64,000 nucleotides of DNA, from the NCBI GenBank assembly GCA_019739215.1, contig JAHHDR010000001.1, positions 1 to 64,000 of the forward strand, in the 5' to 3' direction. The translations under genes were made by a program, and so were the position numbers. Positions 1-10,196 of this stretch are shown piece by piece; position 1 is the stretch's first letter, and every line of letters starts with the position of its first letter. Source of the stretch: Rhizobium sp. GTDB lineage: Bacteria; Pseudomonadota; Alphaproteobacteria; Rhizobiales; Rhizobiaceae. The notes under the pieces were generated by a model. It ran no database searches. It saw only the letters and a program-made list of their open reading frames with translations, and had not been told where the DNA came from.

Positions 1-950
1 GAAACCCGTACGGCGCCCTGCCGGAAGGCCGTGCCGACGCAGTCCGAAGCGGTATCGCCACCGCCGACCACGACCACGTGCTTGCCACCGGCCATGATCG
101 GCGCGGAGGGCCAACCGATGCTCTCGATGTTCTCGCGCCCGACACGCCGGTTCTGCTGCACCAGGTAAGGCATGGCGTCGTGAACGCCCGCCAGGTCCAC
201 GCCCGGAATGCCGGCATCGCGCGGCGTCTCGGAGCCGCCGCAATAGAGCACCGCGTCGTGATCCGCGAGCAGCTTGTCGACGGACACATCGACACCGACA
301 TTGACGCCGCAATGAAAGGTGACGCCCTCGCCGCGCATCTGCTCGACGCGACGGTCGATGAAGTTCTTTTCCATCTTGAAATCTGGGATACCGTAGCGCA
401 GCAGGCCGCCGGGACGGCTTTCGCGCTCATAGAGATGCACGTCGTGCCCCGCCCGCGCCAATTGCTGCGCCGCTGCCATGCCGGCAGGCCCCGAACCGAT
501 CACGGCCACTGACTTGCCCGACTTGATCGTCGCAGGCTGCGGCACGATGTAGCCCATCTCGTAGGCCTTGTCGGCGATCGCCTGTTCGACGGTCTTGATC
601 GCGACCGGCGCATCCTCCAGGTTCAGCGTGCAGGCTTCCTCGCAGGGAGCCGGACAGACGCGGCCGGTGAACTCGGGAAAATTGTTGGTCGAATGCAGGT
701 TGCGGATCGCCTCTTCCCACTTGCCGTTGAAGACAAGGTCGTTCCAGTCGGGAATCTGGTTATGAACGGGGCAACCCGTCGGACCGTGGCAGAACGGAAT
801 GCCGCAATCCATGCAGCGGGCCGCCTGTTTCTCGACCTCGGGATCCGACATCGGAATGGTGAATTCGCGGAAATGGCGAATCCGGTCCGAAGCGGGCTGA
901 TAGCGTCCCACCTGCCTGTCGATTTCGAGAAAACCCGTTACCTTGCCCAT
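1..950 (-). CDS. gltD: Glutamate synthase small (beta) subunit, 5'-part only
   Basis: The N-terminal 316 residues are visible and the 3' end runs off the window. GltD passes electrons from NADPH through FAD and two Fe-S clusters to the GltB subunit for glutamine-dependent glutamate synthesis. The start [13 protein letters not shown] is the usual GltD start. The Fe-S cysteines follow: C46, C49, C54 and C60 ([10 protein letters not shown]), then the CPAPCEEAC group near residue 105. Next come the FAD dinucleotide fold [15 protein letters not shown] and, close to the cut end, the NADPH-binding [11 protein letters not shown]. The gene lies 139 nt downstream of gltB on the same strand, so gltBD is probably one transcript. 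No frameshift is seen in the visible part. Confidence 0.97.
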   Translation of the reverse strand, partial: MGKVTGFLEIDRQVGRYQPASDRIRHFREFTIPMSDPEVEKQAARCMDCGIPFCHGPTGCPVHNQIPDWNDLVFNGKWEEAIRNLHSTNNFPEFTGRVCPAPCEEACTLNLEDAPVAIKTVEQAIADKAYEMGYIVPQPATIKSGKSVAVIGSGPAGMAAAQQLARAGHDVHLYERESRPGGLLRYGIPDFKMEKNFIDRRVEQMRGEGVTFHCGVNVGVDVSVDKLLADHDAVLYCGGSETPRDAGIPGVDLAGVHDAMPYLVQQNRRVGRENIESIGWPSAPIMAGGKHVVVVGGGDTASDCVGTAFRQGAVRV

Positions 951-1089
951 ACTACTCAGTCCTCAAGCGGCTGCGTTGGCAGCCTGTGCATTTACCCGAT
1001 CGTGTCCGATCAGGATACCCCCAAGCCTAATCGTCATGATGACGTGTGGAAATACGCCGGATGCCGGTGGCACCCTTGAGGGGCGGCGA

Positions 1090-4000
1090 CTACTCCGCCG
1101 CCTCCTGCATCTTCATCCGCTCCATGTCCTCGAGCGCGCGCCGGTATTCGACCGGCATGACCTTGCGGAACCTGGGCAGGTAGCTGTCCCAGTTGTCGAG
1201 GATCTCGGAAGCCCGCGCCGAGCCGGTGAAGGCCTTGTGGCGGGCAATGAGCGCGTGCAGACGTTCGGCGTCACGCCGGGTGAGATCGGACATGATCTCG
1301 ACCAGCCCCTGCGTTTCGAGGTCGCCGGTCTGATGGAAGTCGCGGGCGGAGATCATCTCCTCCTCGACCACCGGCTCGAGATCGACCATCGACATGTTGC
1401 AGCGCGTCTCGAAGGTGCCGTCCTCGTCGAGGACATAGGCAATACCGCCCGACATGCCGGCCGCGAAGTTGCGGCCAGTGCGGCCGAGCACGACGACGAT
1501 ACCGCCGGTCATGTATTCGCAGCCATGGTCGCCGGTGCCCTCGACGATGGCGATGGCGCCGGAATTGCGGACAGCGAAGCGTTCGCCGGCCACGCCACGG
1601 AAGTAGCACTCGCCGGTGATCGCGCCATAGAGCGCGGTGTTGCCGATGATGATCGAGTTCTCGGGGACGAAACCGCCGTTCTCGGCGGGACGCACGACCA
1701 GCCGGCCGCCGCTGAGGCCCTTGCCGACATAGTCATTGGCTTCGCCGACGAGGTCGATGGAGATGCCGTGCGCAACCCAGGCGCCAAAGCTCTGGCCAGC
1801 GGTGCCGGTCAGCGAGATGGCGATGGTGTCCTCGGGCAGACCCTTGTGGCCGTAGCGCTTGGCCACGGCGCCGCCCAGCATGGCGCCCGCCGAGCGATCG
1901 ACGCTGGAGATCTTCTCGACAATCTTGACCGGGGTGCCGTGCTCAAGCGCGGGCTTGGCCGCTTCAATGAGGCGACGGTCGAGGATGTCGACGATCGGGT
2001 GGTTCTGCACTTCGCAATGGTGGATGGCGACGCCTTCACCCGCGGTCGGCTTGTGGAACAGCCGCGAGAAGTCGAGGCCCTTGCCCTTCCAGTGCTCGAC
2101 CGCTTCCTGCTTGTCGAGCATCTGCATCTGCCCGACCATCTCGTCGAAGGTGCGGAAGCCGAGCTCGGCCATGATCTCGCGCACTTCCTCGGCGACGAAG
2201 AAGAGGTAGTTGATGACGTGCTCGGGCTGGCCGGTGAAGCGCTTGCGCAGCACCGGATCCTGCGTGGCAATGCCGACAGGGCAGGTATTGAGGTGACACT
2301 TGCGCATCATGATGCAGCCGGCCGCGATCAGCGGCGCGGTGGCGAGGCCGAATTCGTCGGCGCCGAGCAGGGCACCGATCACGACGTCACGGCCGGTGCG
2401 GACGCCGCCGTCGACCTGCACCGCGATACGGCCGCGCAGCTTGTTGGCGACGAGCGTCTGATGCGTTTCGGCCAGGCCGATCTCCCAGGGGGAGCCGGCG
2501 TGCTTGATCGAGGTGAGCGGCGAGGCACCGGTGCCGCCCTCGTAACCGGAGATGGTGACATGGTCGGCGCGCGCCTTGGAGACGCCGGCCGCAACCGTGC
2601 CGACACCGACCTCGGAAACGAGCTTCACCGAGACCATCCCGGTCGGATTGACGTTCTTCAGATCGAAGATGAGCTGCGCCAGGTCTTCGATCGAATAGAT
2701 GTCGTGGTGCGGCGGCGGCGAAATCAAGCCGACGCCCGGCGTCGAGTGGCGCACCTTGGCGATGACGTTATCGACCTTGTGGCCGGGCAGCTGGCCGCCC
2801 TCACCGGGCTTGGCGCCCTGGGCCATCTTGATCTGGATCATGTCGGAGTTGACGAGATACTCCGTCGTCACGCCGAAGCGGCCGGACGCGACCTGCTTGA
2901 TCGCCGAGCGCATGGAGTCGCCGTTCGGCAGGGGCACGAAACGGTCGGGCTCCTCGCCGCCTTCACCGGTGTTCGACTTGCCGCCGATCCGGTTCATGGC
3001 AATGGCCAGCGTGGTGTGCGCCTCGCGCGAAATCGAGCCATAGCTCATGGCGCCGGTCGAGAAACGCTTGACGATCTCGACGGCCGGCTCGACTTCGTCG
3101 ATCTGCACCGGCGAGCGGCCGTCCTCCTTGGCGCCCTTGAGGCGGAAGAGCGAGCGGATCGTGACGTAGCGGTCCTCGACCTCGTTCACGAGGCGGGCGA
3201 ACTCACGGTACTTGTCCTGCGAGTTGCCGCGGGCGGCGTGCTGCAGGTTGGCGATGGTCTCGGAGCGCCAGACATGCGCCTCGCCGCGGTTGCGCCAGGC
3301 ATAGTCGCCGCCGACGTCGAGCGCGTCTTCCAGCACCGGCGAATTGCCGAAGGCATCGCGGTGACGGCGAACGGTCTCGGCGGCAATCTCGGCCAGGCCG
3401 GCGCCCTCGATGGTGGTTGCGGTGCCGGTGAAGTAGGTCGAGACGAACTCGCTCGACAGGCCGACGGCGTCGAAAATCTGCGCGCCGCAATAGGACTGAT
3501 AGGTCGAGATGCCCATCTTGGCGGTGACCTTCAGGATGCCCTTACCGATCGCCTTGATGTAGCGGTAGATGACCTCGTGCTCGTCGACTTCCTCGGGGAA
3601 GTCCTTCTTCATGGCGAGCAGCGTCTCGAAGGCGAGATAGGGGTTGATCGCCTCGGCGCCATAACCGGCCAGCGCGCAGAAGTGATGCACTTCGCGCGCT
3701 TCGCCAGTCTCGACGACGAGACCGACCGAGGTGCGCAGCCCCTTGCGGATCAGGTGATGATGCACGCCGGCCGTCGCGAGCAGCGCCGGAATGGCCGCGC
3801 GATCGCTGTTCATGCCGCGGTCGGACAGGATGATGATGTTGTCGCCCGCGTGGACGGCCATCTCGGCATCCGCGAACAGCCGGTCGAGCGCCGCCTTCAT
3901 GCCTTCGGGCCCGGCCGAGACCGGGAAGGTGATGTCGAGCGTGCGCGAGCTGAACGGGTTCGTCGTCCATCTCACCGATGGCGCGGATCTTCTCCAGATC

Positions 4001-5813
4001 GTCATTGGTGAGGATCGGCTGACGCACTTCGAGCCGCTGGCGCTTGCCGGCGCCAGTCTGGTCGAGCACGTTCGGCCGCGGGCCGATGAAGCTCACGAGG
4101 CTCATCACCAGTTCTTCGCGGATCGAGTCGATCGGCGGGTTGGTGACCTGCGCGAAGTTTCTGCTTGAAGTAGGTATAGAGCAGCTTGGGCTTGTCCGAG
4201 AGCGCCGAGATCGGCGTGTCGGTGCCCATGGAGCCGATGCCTTCCTGCCCGGTGGTCGCCATCGGCGTGAGCAGGAGCTTGAGGTCTTCCTGGGTATAGC
4301 CGAAGGCCTGCTGGCGATCGAGCAGCGAGACGTCACGACGCAGCGCACGCGGCTCGACCGGGTCGAGATCCTCGAGAATGAGCTGGCTCTTGTCCAGCCA
4401 GTCCGCATAGGGGTGCGCCCTGGCGAGGCCGTCCTTGACGTCGGCGTCGGACACGATCTCGCCCTTTTCCATGTCGATCAGCAGCATCTTGCCCGGCTGC
4501 AAGCGCCACTTCTTGACGATCATCTCCTCCGGCACCGGCAGCACGCCGGCTTCCGAGGCGAGGATGACCCGGTCGTCAGAGGTCACGATATAGCGGGCCG
4601 GACGCAGCCCGTTGCGGTCGAGCGTCGCGCCGATCTGGCGGCCGTCGGTAAATGCCACTGCGGCCGGGCCGTCCCACGGCTCCATCAACGCGGCATGATA
4701 TTCGTAGAACGCCTTGCGCTCGCGGCCCATCAGCTGGTTGCCGGCCCAGGCTTCCGGGATCAGCATCATGACGGCATGGGCCAGCGAATAGCCGCCACGC
4801 ACCAGGAACTCGAGCGCATTGTCGAAACAGGCCGTGTCCGACTGACCTTCGTAGGAAATCGGCCAGAGCTTGGAAATGTCGTCGCCATAGAGCGGCGAGG
4901 ACACCGATGCCTGGCGCGCCGCCATCCAGTTGACGTTGCCGCGCAGCGTGTTGATCTCGCCGTTGTGGGCGACCATCCGATAGGGATGCGACAGGCGCCA
5001 GGACGGGAACGTGTTGGTCGAGAACCGTTGGTGCACCAGCGCCACCGCGGAGGTGAAGCGCGGGTCCGCGAGATCGCGATAGTAGGCGCCGACCTGGTAG
5101 GCCAGGAACATGCCCTTGTAGACGATTGTCGTGGTCGACAGCGAAACGATGTAGAAACCCTTGTCGTTGCCCTTGCCCTGGTCATAGATCCGGTTGGAAA
5201 TCACCTTGCGAAGCGTGAACAGCCGGCGCTCGAACTCGGCATTGTCCTTCACATCGGCGCCGGCGCCGATGAAGACTTGCACATGAAACGGCTCGGTCGC
5301 CGCAATTTCGGGCGCCTTCGACAGCGAGGCGTTGTCGACGGGCACCTCGCGGTAGCCGAGCAGCACCTGGCCCTCGGCTGAAATCACATCGCCGATGATA
5401 TCCTTGAAATGGGCCCGCGCGGCCTCGTCCTGTGGCATGAACAGATAGCCGACGGCATAGTGTTCGGCCGGCGGCAGCGTCACGCCTTGCGCCGCCATTT
5501 CCTCGCGGAAGAACTGGTCGGGAATCTGCACGAGAATGCCCGCACCGTCGCCCATCAGCGGATCGGCGCCGACTGCGCCGCGATGCGTCAGGTTTTCGAG
5601 GATGAACAGGCCGTCGCGCACGATCTGGTGCGACTTCACGCCCTTCATGTGGCAGACGAAGCCGACGCCGCAGGCGTCATGCTCGTTGCGAGGGTCATAG
5701 AGACCCTGTTTCGCAGGCAGGCCGGAATTGTAGGTCACGGTTTTCTTCGAGGCCTTCGCCAGCTCAGCAGAATCGAAGCCGTCGAATGGATGTGATGCGG
5801 TATGGTCCGTCAT
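1090..5813 (-). pseudogene. gltB: Glutamate synthase large (alpha) subunit, two +1 frameshifts
   Basis: GltB hydrolyses glutamine and adds the ammonia to 2-oxoglutarate. Residues 1-48 form a propeptide ending before the nucleophile Cys48 (NEHDACGVGF). The glutaminase, central and FMN/3Fe-4S synthase domains follow; the cluster cysteines are in [15 protein letters not shown] and the glycine-rich GXGXG region is near the C-terminus. The reading frame is broken twice. Near 4158-4160, YTYFKQ should continue NFAQVTNPP. Near 3961, EMDD should continue NPFSSRTLD. Removing one base at each point gives 1573 residues, the normal length, with no other stop. As written the gene gives 603- and 971-residue pieces. 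Because similar +1 errors recur up to 18 kb, a sequencing artefact is more likely than loss of this central enzyme. Confidence 0.93.
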
Positions 5814-6057
5814 CCCTATGTCCTCCTGTCGCGCGCCTGCCGCGCTCTTTCTGTTTCACGGCGCGCGGGACTTCGAGCCCTCGCGCCGCAAGCGATGTCG
5901 ATCCTCGCATTTTCCTGAACGCGCTGCAATTACCGGGCCAGATCGACCCCGTCTTCGCGCAGCTGCCGGCTTCTGCCCTGGACTGAATTCCCCGTCAGCT
6001 TTCCCAGGGCCGGACCGCTTCTTGAAGACCGTTTCCGGCCCAGGATCCATGCAGCAA

Positions 6058-6082
6058 AATAGGACAGCATGACTGTCCTATT
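6058..6082. promoter_or_regulatory. 25-bp palindrome, candidate operator of gltB/ltaE
   Basis: AATAGGACAG, five spacer bases (CATGA), then CTGTCCTATT: two perfect 10-bp arms with a centre-to-centre separation typical of a dimeric repressor. It lies 245 nt upstream of gltB and about 160 nt upstream of the aldolase gene. The cognate regulator is not identifiable from the window. Confidence 0.5.
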
Positions 6083-6214
6083 GCCGGGAATTGATGACAC
6101 AAAGAGCCGGCCCTCGCAAGGGCAATTTGCAAAAATATGACCAGAATGTGGGCAGGTCGGATGCGTGGAAATCCATCCACCGGATGCTTTCTTGAACAGA
6201 CCTGTTCGCCTATA

Positions 6215-6240
6215 ACTCCTGCCACCAACAGGAGTGACAG
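6215..6240 (+). promoter_or_regulatory. Hairpin sequestering the ribosome-binding site of ltaE
   Basis: ACTCCTG (6215-6221) pairs perfectly with CAGGAGT (6229-6235) across a 7-nt loop. The right arm contains the Shine-Dalgarno AGGAG of the ATG at 6241, so translation could be limited by this structure. Confidence 0.45.
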
Positions 6241-7290
6241 ATGTATTTCGCGTCCGACAATTGGGCAGGCGCCCATCCGCTCGTCGCCGAGCGCCTCGTG
6301 AAGGCCGCCGGCAGCTATTCGGTGCCCTATGGCGAGGGACAAACCGACCGGAAAGTGCAGAAGACTCTCTCGGAAATTTTCGAGCGCGACGTCAGCGTGT
6401 TCTTCGTCGGGACCGGCACGGCTGCGAACGCGCTTTCGCTCGCCTCGCTAGCCCGGCCGGCCAGCGTGATCTTCTGCCATCCCAGGGCGCATGTCATGCA
6501 CGAAGGCGGCGCCGTCGAACTGATGACCAATGGCGGCAAACTCGTGCCGGCCCGGCCTTGCGGGCCCGGCGCCAGCAAGATCGACCCGGAGGGCCTGACG
6601 AAGGCGATCGCGCCTTACCTGTCGACAGATGCCAGTGTCGGCAACCGGATAGCCTTCACCTTGTCGCAGGCGACCGAGGCCGGGACGATCTACAGCGTCG
6701 AGGAGATTGCCGCGCTCTCGTCCGTGGCCCATTCGGCCGGCCTCAAGGTCCACATGGACGGTGCACGCTTTTCCAATGCAATTGCCGCTCTGGGCGTCAC
6801 ACCGGCGGAAATGACCTGGAAGGCCGGGATCGACATCCTCTCGCTCGGCGGCACGAAGAACGGCTGCTGGTGCGCCGAGGCAATCGTCTTCTTCAACCCG
6901 GACGACGCGGCCGCTCTGCCGGTCCTGCGCAAGCGCGCCGGCCACCTCTTCTCCAAGTCGAGTTTCATCTCGACCCAGTTCGACCGCTGGCTGGAGAACG
7001 GCCTGTGGCTTGACCTCGCCCGTCACGCCAACGGGATGGGTGAGAAGATCGCCGCGGCGGTCCGGGCCTCGGGTCATGCGCGCCTTGCCTGGGAGACCGG
7101 CTCGAACCAGCAATTCGCCATCATGAGCGATGAAGCGGCCGCGGCAATCCGAGCGGCCGGCGCCACGTTCCATGACTGGCCGGCACCCGACGGCTTCGAC
7201 GGCCTCGGTCCCGGCGAGGCCATCCGCCGGCTGATCGCCTGCTTCGCCACGACCGACGAGGATGTCGAGCGTCTCGCCGCCCTGCTCTGA
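6241..7290 (+). CDS. ltaE: Low-specificity L-threonine aldolase
   Basis: This 349-residue protein belongs to the PLP-dependent beta-eliminating lyase family, which splits L-threonine or allo-threonine into glycine and acetaldehyde. The fold-type I signatures are clear: FFVGTGTAANALSL near residue 54, the PLP-binding HMDGARFSNA at 171-180, and the Schiff-base lysine K206 in SLGGTKNG. The ATG at 6241 follows AGGAG by seven bases, inside a hairpin. The gene stands alone, divergent from gltB and convergent with the Hsp20 gene. Related phenylserine or hydroxyaspartate aldolases share these motifs, so the exact substrate is inferred. Confidence 0.92.
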   Translation: MYFASDNWAGAHPLVAERLVKAAGSYSVPYGEGQTDRKVQKTLSEIFERDVSVFFVGTGTAANALSLASLARPASVIFCHPRAHVMHEGGAVELMTNGGKLVPARPCGPGASKIDPEGLTKAIAPYLSTDASVGNRIAFTLSQATEAGTIYSVEEIAALSSVAHSAGLKVHMDGARFSNAIAALGVTPAEMTWKAGIDILSLGGTKNGCWCAEAIVFFNPDDAAALPVLRKRAGHLFSKSSFISTQFDRWLENGLWLDLARHANGMGEKIAAAVRASGHARLAWETGSNQQFAIMSDEAAAAIRAAGATFHDWPAPDGFDGLGPGEAIRRLIACFATTDEDVERLAALL

Positions 7291-7302
7291 CGGCTAAGAG
7301 AA

Positions 7303-7334
7303 AAGCCCTTCCGGGAGGGGAACCGGAAGGGCTT
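7303..7334 (-). terminator. Intrinsic terminator of the Hsp20 gene
   Basis: Perfect 12-bp stem (AAGCCCTTCCGG with CCGGAAGGGCTT) with an 8-nt loop. On the minus strand the stem ends in TTTTCTC. It lies between two convergent genes. Confidence 0.85.
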
Positions 7335-7362
7335 CGCAGAGAGCGGCTATGCGCTCATCTCG

Positions 7363-7848
7363 TCAGTTGACGGTGTCACCCTCGGTGACGACCTGGGCTT
7401 CGATCGCTTTCGGCTCATTGTTCTTCTGGGCCGGAAGAATATCGATCTTGCGTGGCTTCATCGCCTCGGGGATGTTCCGTTCGAGGTCGATATGGAGCAG
7501 GCCGTTCTTCAACTGCGCGGCTTTCACCTCCACGTGGTCGGCAAGCTGGAAGCGGCGCTCGAAAGCGCGCTTGGCGATGCCGCGGTAGAGCACGTCGGAG
7601 CCTTCACCGACTTCGTTGCCCTTGTCGCCCTTCACCGTGAGCAGGTGCTGGTTGAGTTCGATCGAGAGTTCGCTCTCGTCGAAGCCGGCAACCGCCATCG
7701 AGATGCGATAGGCATTCTCGCCGGTGCGCTCGATATTGTAGGGCGGATAGGTGGGCTGTTCGGGCTGGGACAGGCTGTCCAGCATGGAGAAGACGCGGTC
7801 GAAACCGACGGTCGAACGGTAGAGGGGAGAGAAATCAAAGTGACGCAT
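7363..7848 (-). CDS. Small heat-shock protein, Hsp20/IbpA family
   Basis: This 161-residue cytoplasmic holdase binds unfolding proteins for later refolding by DnaK and ClpB. The N-terminal MRHFDFSPLYRSTVGFDRVF is typical of the bacterial class A/IbpA group. The alpha-crystallin domain runs from about residue 35 to 125, with PYNIERTGENAYRI at its start and the late-strand motif LKNGLLHIDLER. The tail has an IDIL motif matching the IxI/L anchor used in oligomer assembly. The start ATG follows AGGAGG by a short gap, and that ribosome-binding site lies in a ROSE-like RNA thermometer. A sigma-32-like promoter is further upstream. Confidence 0.94.
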   Translation of the reverse strand: MRHFDFSPLYRSTVGFDRVFSMLDSLSQPEQPTYPPYNIERTGENAYRISMAVAGFDESELSIELNQHLLTVKGDKGNEVGEGSDVLYRGIAKRAFERRFQLADHVEVKAAQLKNGLLHIDLERNIPEAMKPRKIDILPAQKNNEPKAIEAQVVTEGDTVN

Positions 7849-7935
7849 GGTGTCCTCCTTCAGAGCAACGTTTGCGATTTGTCCTGAAGCGATGCTGGCC
7901 CTGATCCCAGGCGCCGGCCGCTTCGCGTACGGGAC
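7849..7935 (-). promoter_or_regulatory. ROSE-like RNA thermometer in the Hsp20 leader
   Basis: On the minus strand the leader ends TTGCTC, five loop bases (TGAAG), then GAGGAC before the ATG. TTGCTC pairs with GAGGA so that C-G, U-A and C-G pairs are followed by a G-G mismatch and a U-A pair. This is the layout of the ROSE 3' hairpin, which masks the Shine-Dalgarno at low temperature. ROSE elements are known before rhizobial sHSP genes. The upstream hairpins and the 5' limit are estimates. Confidence 0.65.
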
Positions 7936-7960
7936 CCGAAATCGGCGCCCCGTGACCCAG

Positions 7961-7989
7961 AATTGGTATCCGGCAAAATCGGTTTCAAG
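7961..7989 (-). promoter_or_regulatory. Candidate sigma-32 (RpoH) promoter of the Hsp20 gene
   Basis: On the minus strand CTTGAAA (7983-7989) is followed after 16 nt by CCAATT (7961-7966). The CTTGAA -35 box matches heat-shock promoters; the -10 match is weaker. Confidence 0.45.
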
Positions 7990-8133
7990 AGCGAATGAGC
8001 GGATTTTTTGAATCTGAACGCCAGATGAATGGCGAATTTTGCAAGCGTTCAGACGCCGGCTGATAGAGCTCGATCATTGGGAGCGAAATCTCCCTTGACT
8101 GGCGCGAATGTCCCTTCCGCTCCAGCCTTTTTT

Positions 8134-8175
8134 GGCCGGAAACCGCATTGCCCCTCAACACGGCGGTTTCCGGCC
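8134..8175. repeat. Perfect 13-bp inverted repeat, terminator-like
   Basis: GGCCGGAAACCGC (8134-8146) and GCGGTTTCCGGCC (8163-8175) form a perfect stem with a 16-nt loop, followed on the plus strand by CCTTTT. No annotated plus-strand gene ends upstream, so it may terminate an unseen short transcript. The rest of the 411-nt gap between the Hsp20 gene and the next gene shows only the ROSE region and the Hsp20 promoter. Confidence 0.55.
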
Positions 8176-8259
8176 CCTTTTCGTGCAAGTCACGTCCTTG
8201 CGAACTGCGCGCGAACTGGGTTAAGCCGGGTCATGACGCGTTTTTTGCGACCGGACATC

Positions 8260-9242
8260 ATGAGCGACATTCTCCTCGAATCCCCCGGCAATCCTGTACC
8301 GCCCAACCATTTCGCCGGCGTCTTCGAGAGTTTCGACGGCATGAAGCTGCGCTATGCGGTGTTTCGGTCCGGATCGCAGGTCCCGCGTGGAACTATCGTG
8401 CTCCTGCCCGGGCGAAACGAGTCGATCGAGAAGTATTTCGAAACCGTGCGCGACCTCAACGCCCAGGGCCTGTGGGTCGCGACCCTCGACTGGCGTGGCC
8501 AGGGCGGCTCACCCAGACTGATCAAGGGGACGCCACGGCCGCCGCCGAGGCCATGCCCGCCGGATGCGCGACTACGAGCGCGACCTCGACATCTTCCTTG
8601 AGCAGATCGTCCTGCCGGACGCCAAGCTACCCTTCTTCATTCTCGGTCATTCCATGGGAGCGCTGATTGCGCTCAAGGCGGCCCCCGCGCCTCGCCAACC
8701 GCATCGAGCGGATGGTTCTCGTGGCACCCTTCGTCGGCATTACCGGGGTCGGCATTCCCGTCTGGCTGCTGAAATTCCTCGCCAAGCTCGCCACCGTCTC
8801 CGGTTTCGGCTGGGTGCAATTCTCGCGTGACCGGCTGCTCGACAGGCCCTTCGAGACCAACACCGTCACCTCGGATCCGGCCCGCTTCGCCCGCAACCAG
8901 GCCATCGTGCTCGCCCATCCGCAACTCGGAATCGGGCCGCCGACAGCACGGTGGATCTCGACGATGATCGCCACGATCGAACAGGTCAACACTATGGACT
9001 ACCTGCGCAGGATCGAGGTGCCCTGCCTGGTGATCGCGCCGACCAATGACCGGATCGTGCCCTATGGCGAACTCGAGGCGCTGTCGCGCAAGTTTCGCGC
9101 CGGCAAGCTTTTGACCATCCCGGGATCACAGCACGAAGTGCTGCAGGAGCGCGATATCTTCCGCGAGCAGGCGCTGGCCGCCATTGCGGCCTTCATACCC
9201 GGCTCCGACGCCGACCCGGAACAGTACACCAACGCCCGGTGA
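8260..9242 (+). pseudogene. Alpha/beta hydrolase (lysophospholipase-type), two +1 frameshifts
   Basis: When repaired this is a 326-residue serine hydrolase of the Hydrolase_4/monoacylglycerol-lipase group. It starts MSDILLESPGNPVPP, with the oxyanion region VLLPGRNESIEKYF, then FDWRGQGG-like LDWRGQGGS. The nucleophile elbow is GHSMG near residue 128. The acid lies in VIAPTNDRIVPYGE and the histidine in IPGSQHEVLQE. The frame breaks at about 8524-8530 (AAGGGG) and in the C run at 8682-8686. Deleting one base at each restores a single frame of normal length. Substrate is unknown; monoacylglycerol or lysophospholipid is the family default. Confidence 0.85.
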
Positions 9243-9257
9243 GTCTCCGGTCGTCGC

Positions 9258-10035
9258 TCAACTGTTCAGGATCTCGAGCGCCTCGGCGTGAAGTTTCTCG
9301 TTCGCTGCAGCGACGATGTAGCCACCCATTTCCGGTCGGCCACCATCCCACGTCGTCATCACCCCGCCAGCCTGTTCGACGACCGGAATGATCGCGCCGG
9401 ACGTCATAGGGTTTCAGCGAATTCTCGACCACGAGGTCGATATGGCCGCTCGCCAGGAGCGCATAGGCATAGCAGTCGCATCCGTAGCGGAACAAGCGCG
9501 CGCGCCCGCTCGATCTCGCGGTAGCGGCGATCGTCGTCGTCCTGGAAGAGATGCGGAGACGTGGTGAAGAGAATGCCGTTGGCGATCGATTCGCAGGCGC
9601 TGGTCCTCAACACGCGTTTCGCCATCCGGACCCCGGTAGTGGCTGCGTTCGCCATCGGCAAAACCAGCGCTCGCCGGTGAAGGGCTGGTCGATCACCCCC
9701 ATGCGTGCACGGCCGTTCTGATAGAAGCCGATCAGCGTGCCCCAGACGGGCACGCCGGAAATGAAGGCCCGCGTGCCGTCGATCGGATCGATGACCCAGA
9801 CGAACTCCCTGTCGAGCCCGCGGGACCCATGCTCCTCACCGAGGATGCCGTGATCGGGAAACGCCGCCTCGATCAGGGACACGATCGCTGCCTCGGCAAG
9901 CTGGTCGCCCTCCGTCACCGGATCGTAGAATTGGCCCCCCTTGTCGGTCACCGAGAGCGACGAACGGAACCGGGGCAGCGTCTCGGCCTTGGCGGCATCG
10001 GCGAGACGATCGAAAAAAGCACGGTCTGGAAGCAT
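9258..10035 (-). pseudogene. Inositol-monophosphatase-family phosphatase (histidinol-phosphatase-like), four +1 frameshifts
   Basis: Repair gives 257 residues of a Mg-dependent sugar/polyol phosphatase. The metal ligands are present: GEEHG near residue 69 and WVIDPIDGT near residue 85. The C-terminal KPYD motif and GGVMTTWDGG are also there. The frame breaks near 9660-9663 (AAAA on the plus strand), 9608-9614, 9490-9496 and 9398-9401; each is corrected by one deletion. The closest family resemblance is to the alphaproteobacterial histidinol-phosphatase HisN group, but SuhB-type activity cannot be excluded. It is transcribed away from the MmgR-like sRNA; Rfam's suhB RNA takes its name from a gene of this family. 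Confidence 0.85.
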
Positions 10036-10161
10036 GGCATGGCCTCGAAGCGCGGAAGGGGCATTGCAGAAGCGGTATTTGAAGAAAAATCAAGCACCGG
10101 ATGCGAGACGTGACTAATTTTTACTCACAAGCAGATGCTGTCATTTTATTCATCATTCGCG

Positions 10162-10190
10162 TTGACTTTTTCGCAGTGCAGCAGTAATCT
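10162..10190 (+). promoter_or_regulatory. Sigma-70 promoter of the MmgR-like sRNA
   Basis: TTGACT (10162-10167), a 17-nt spacer, then TAATCT (10185-10190). It predicts a start near 10197, which matches the 5' end of the structured RNA. Confidence 0.75.
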
Positions 10191-10196
10191 TTGTCT

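Larger units (their letters stand above)
5814..6240. other. Divergent intergenic region between gltB and ltaE
   Basis: This 427-nt region holds the divergent promoters of gltB (minus) and the threonine aldolase gene (plus). No convincing gene is seen. Three dyads stand out: a 25-bp palindrome at 6058-6082, GAACAG AC CTGTTC at 6194-6207, and a hairpin over the ribosome-binding site of the aldolase gene at 6215-6235. I could not assign clear -35/-10 boxes. Confidence 0.6.

Noticed and set aside
943..4011. 1022-residue open frame on the plus strand opposite gltB
   Set aside because: It is the antisense shadow of a GC-rich coding sequence. Its composition (Asp, Arg, Ala, Gly, His) is that of an antisense frame and it has no recognisable domain.
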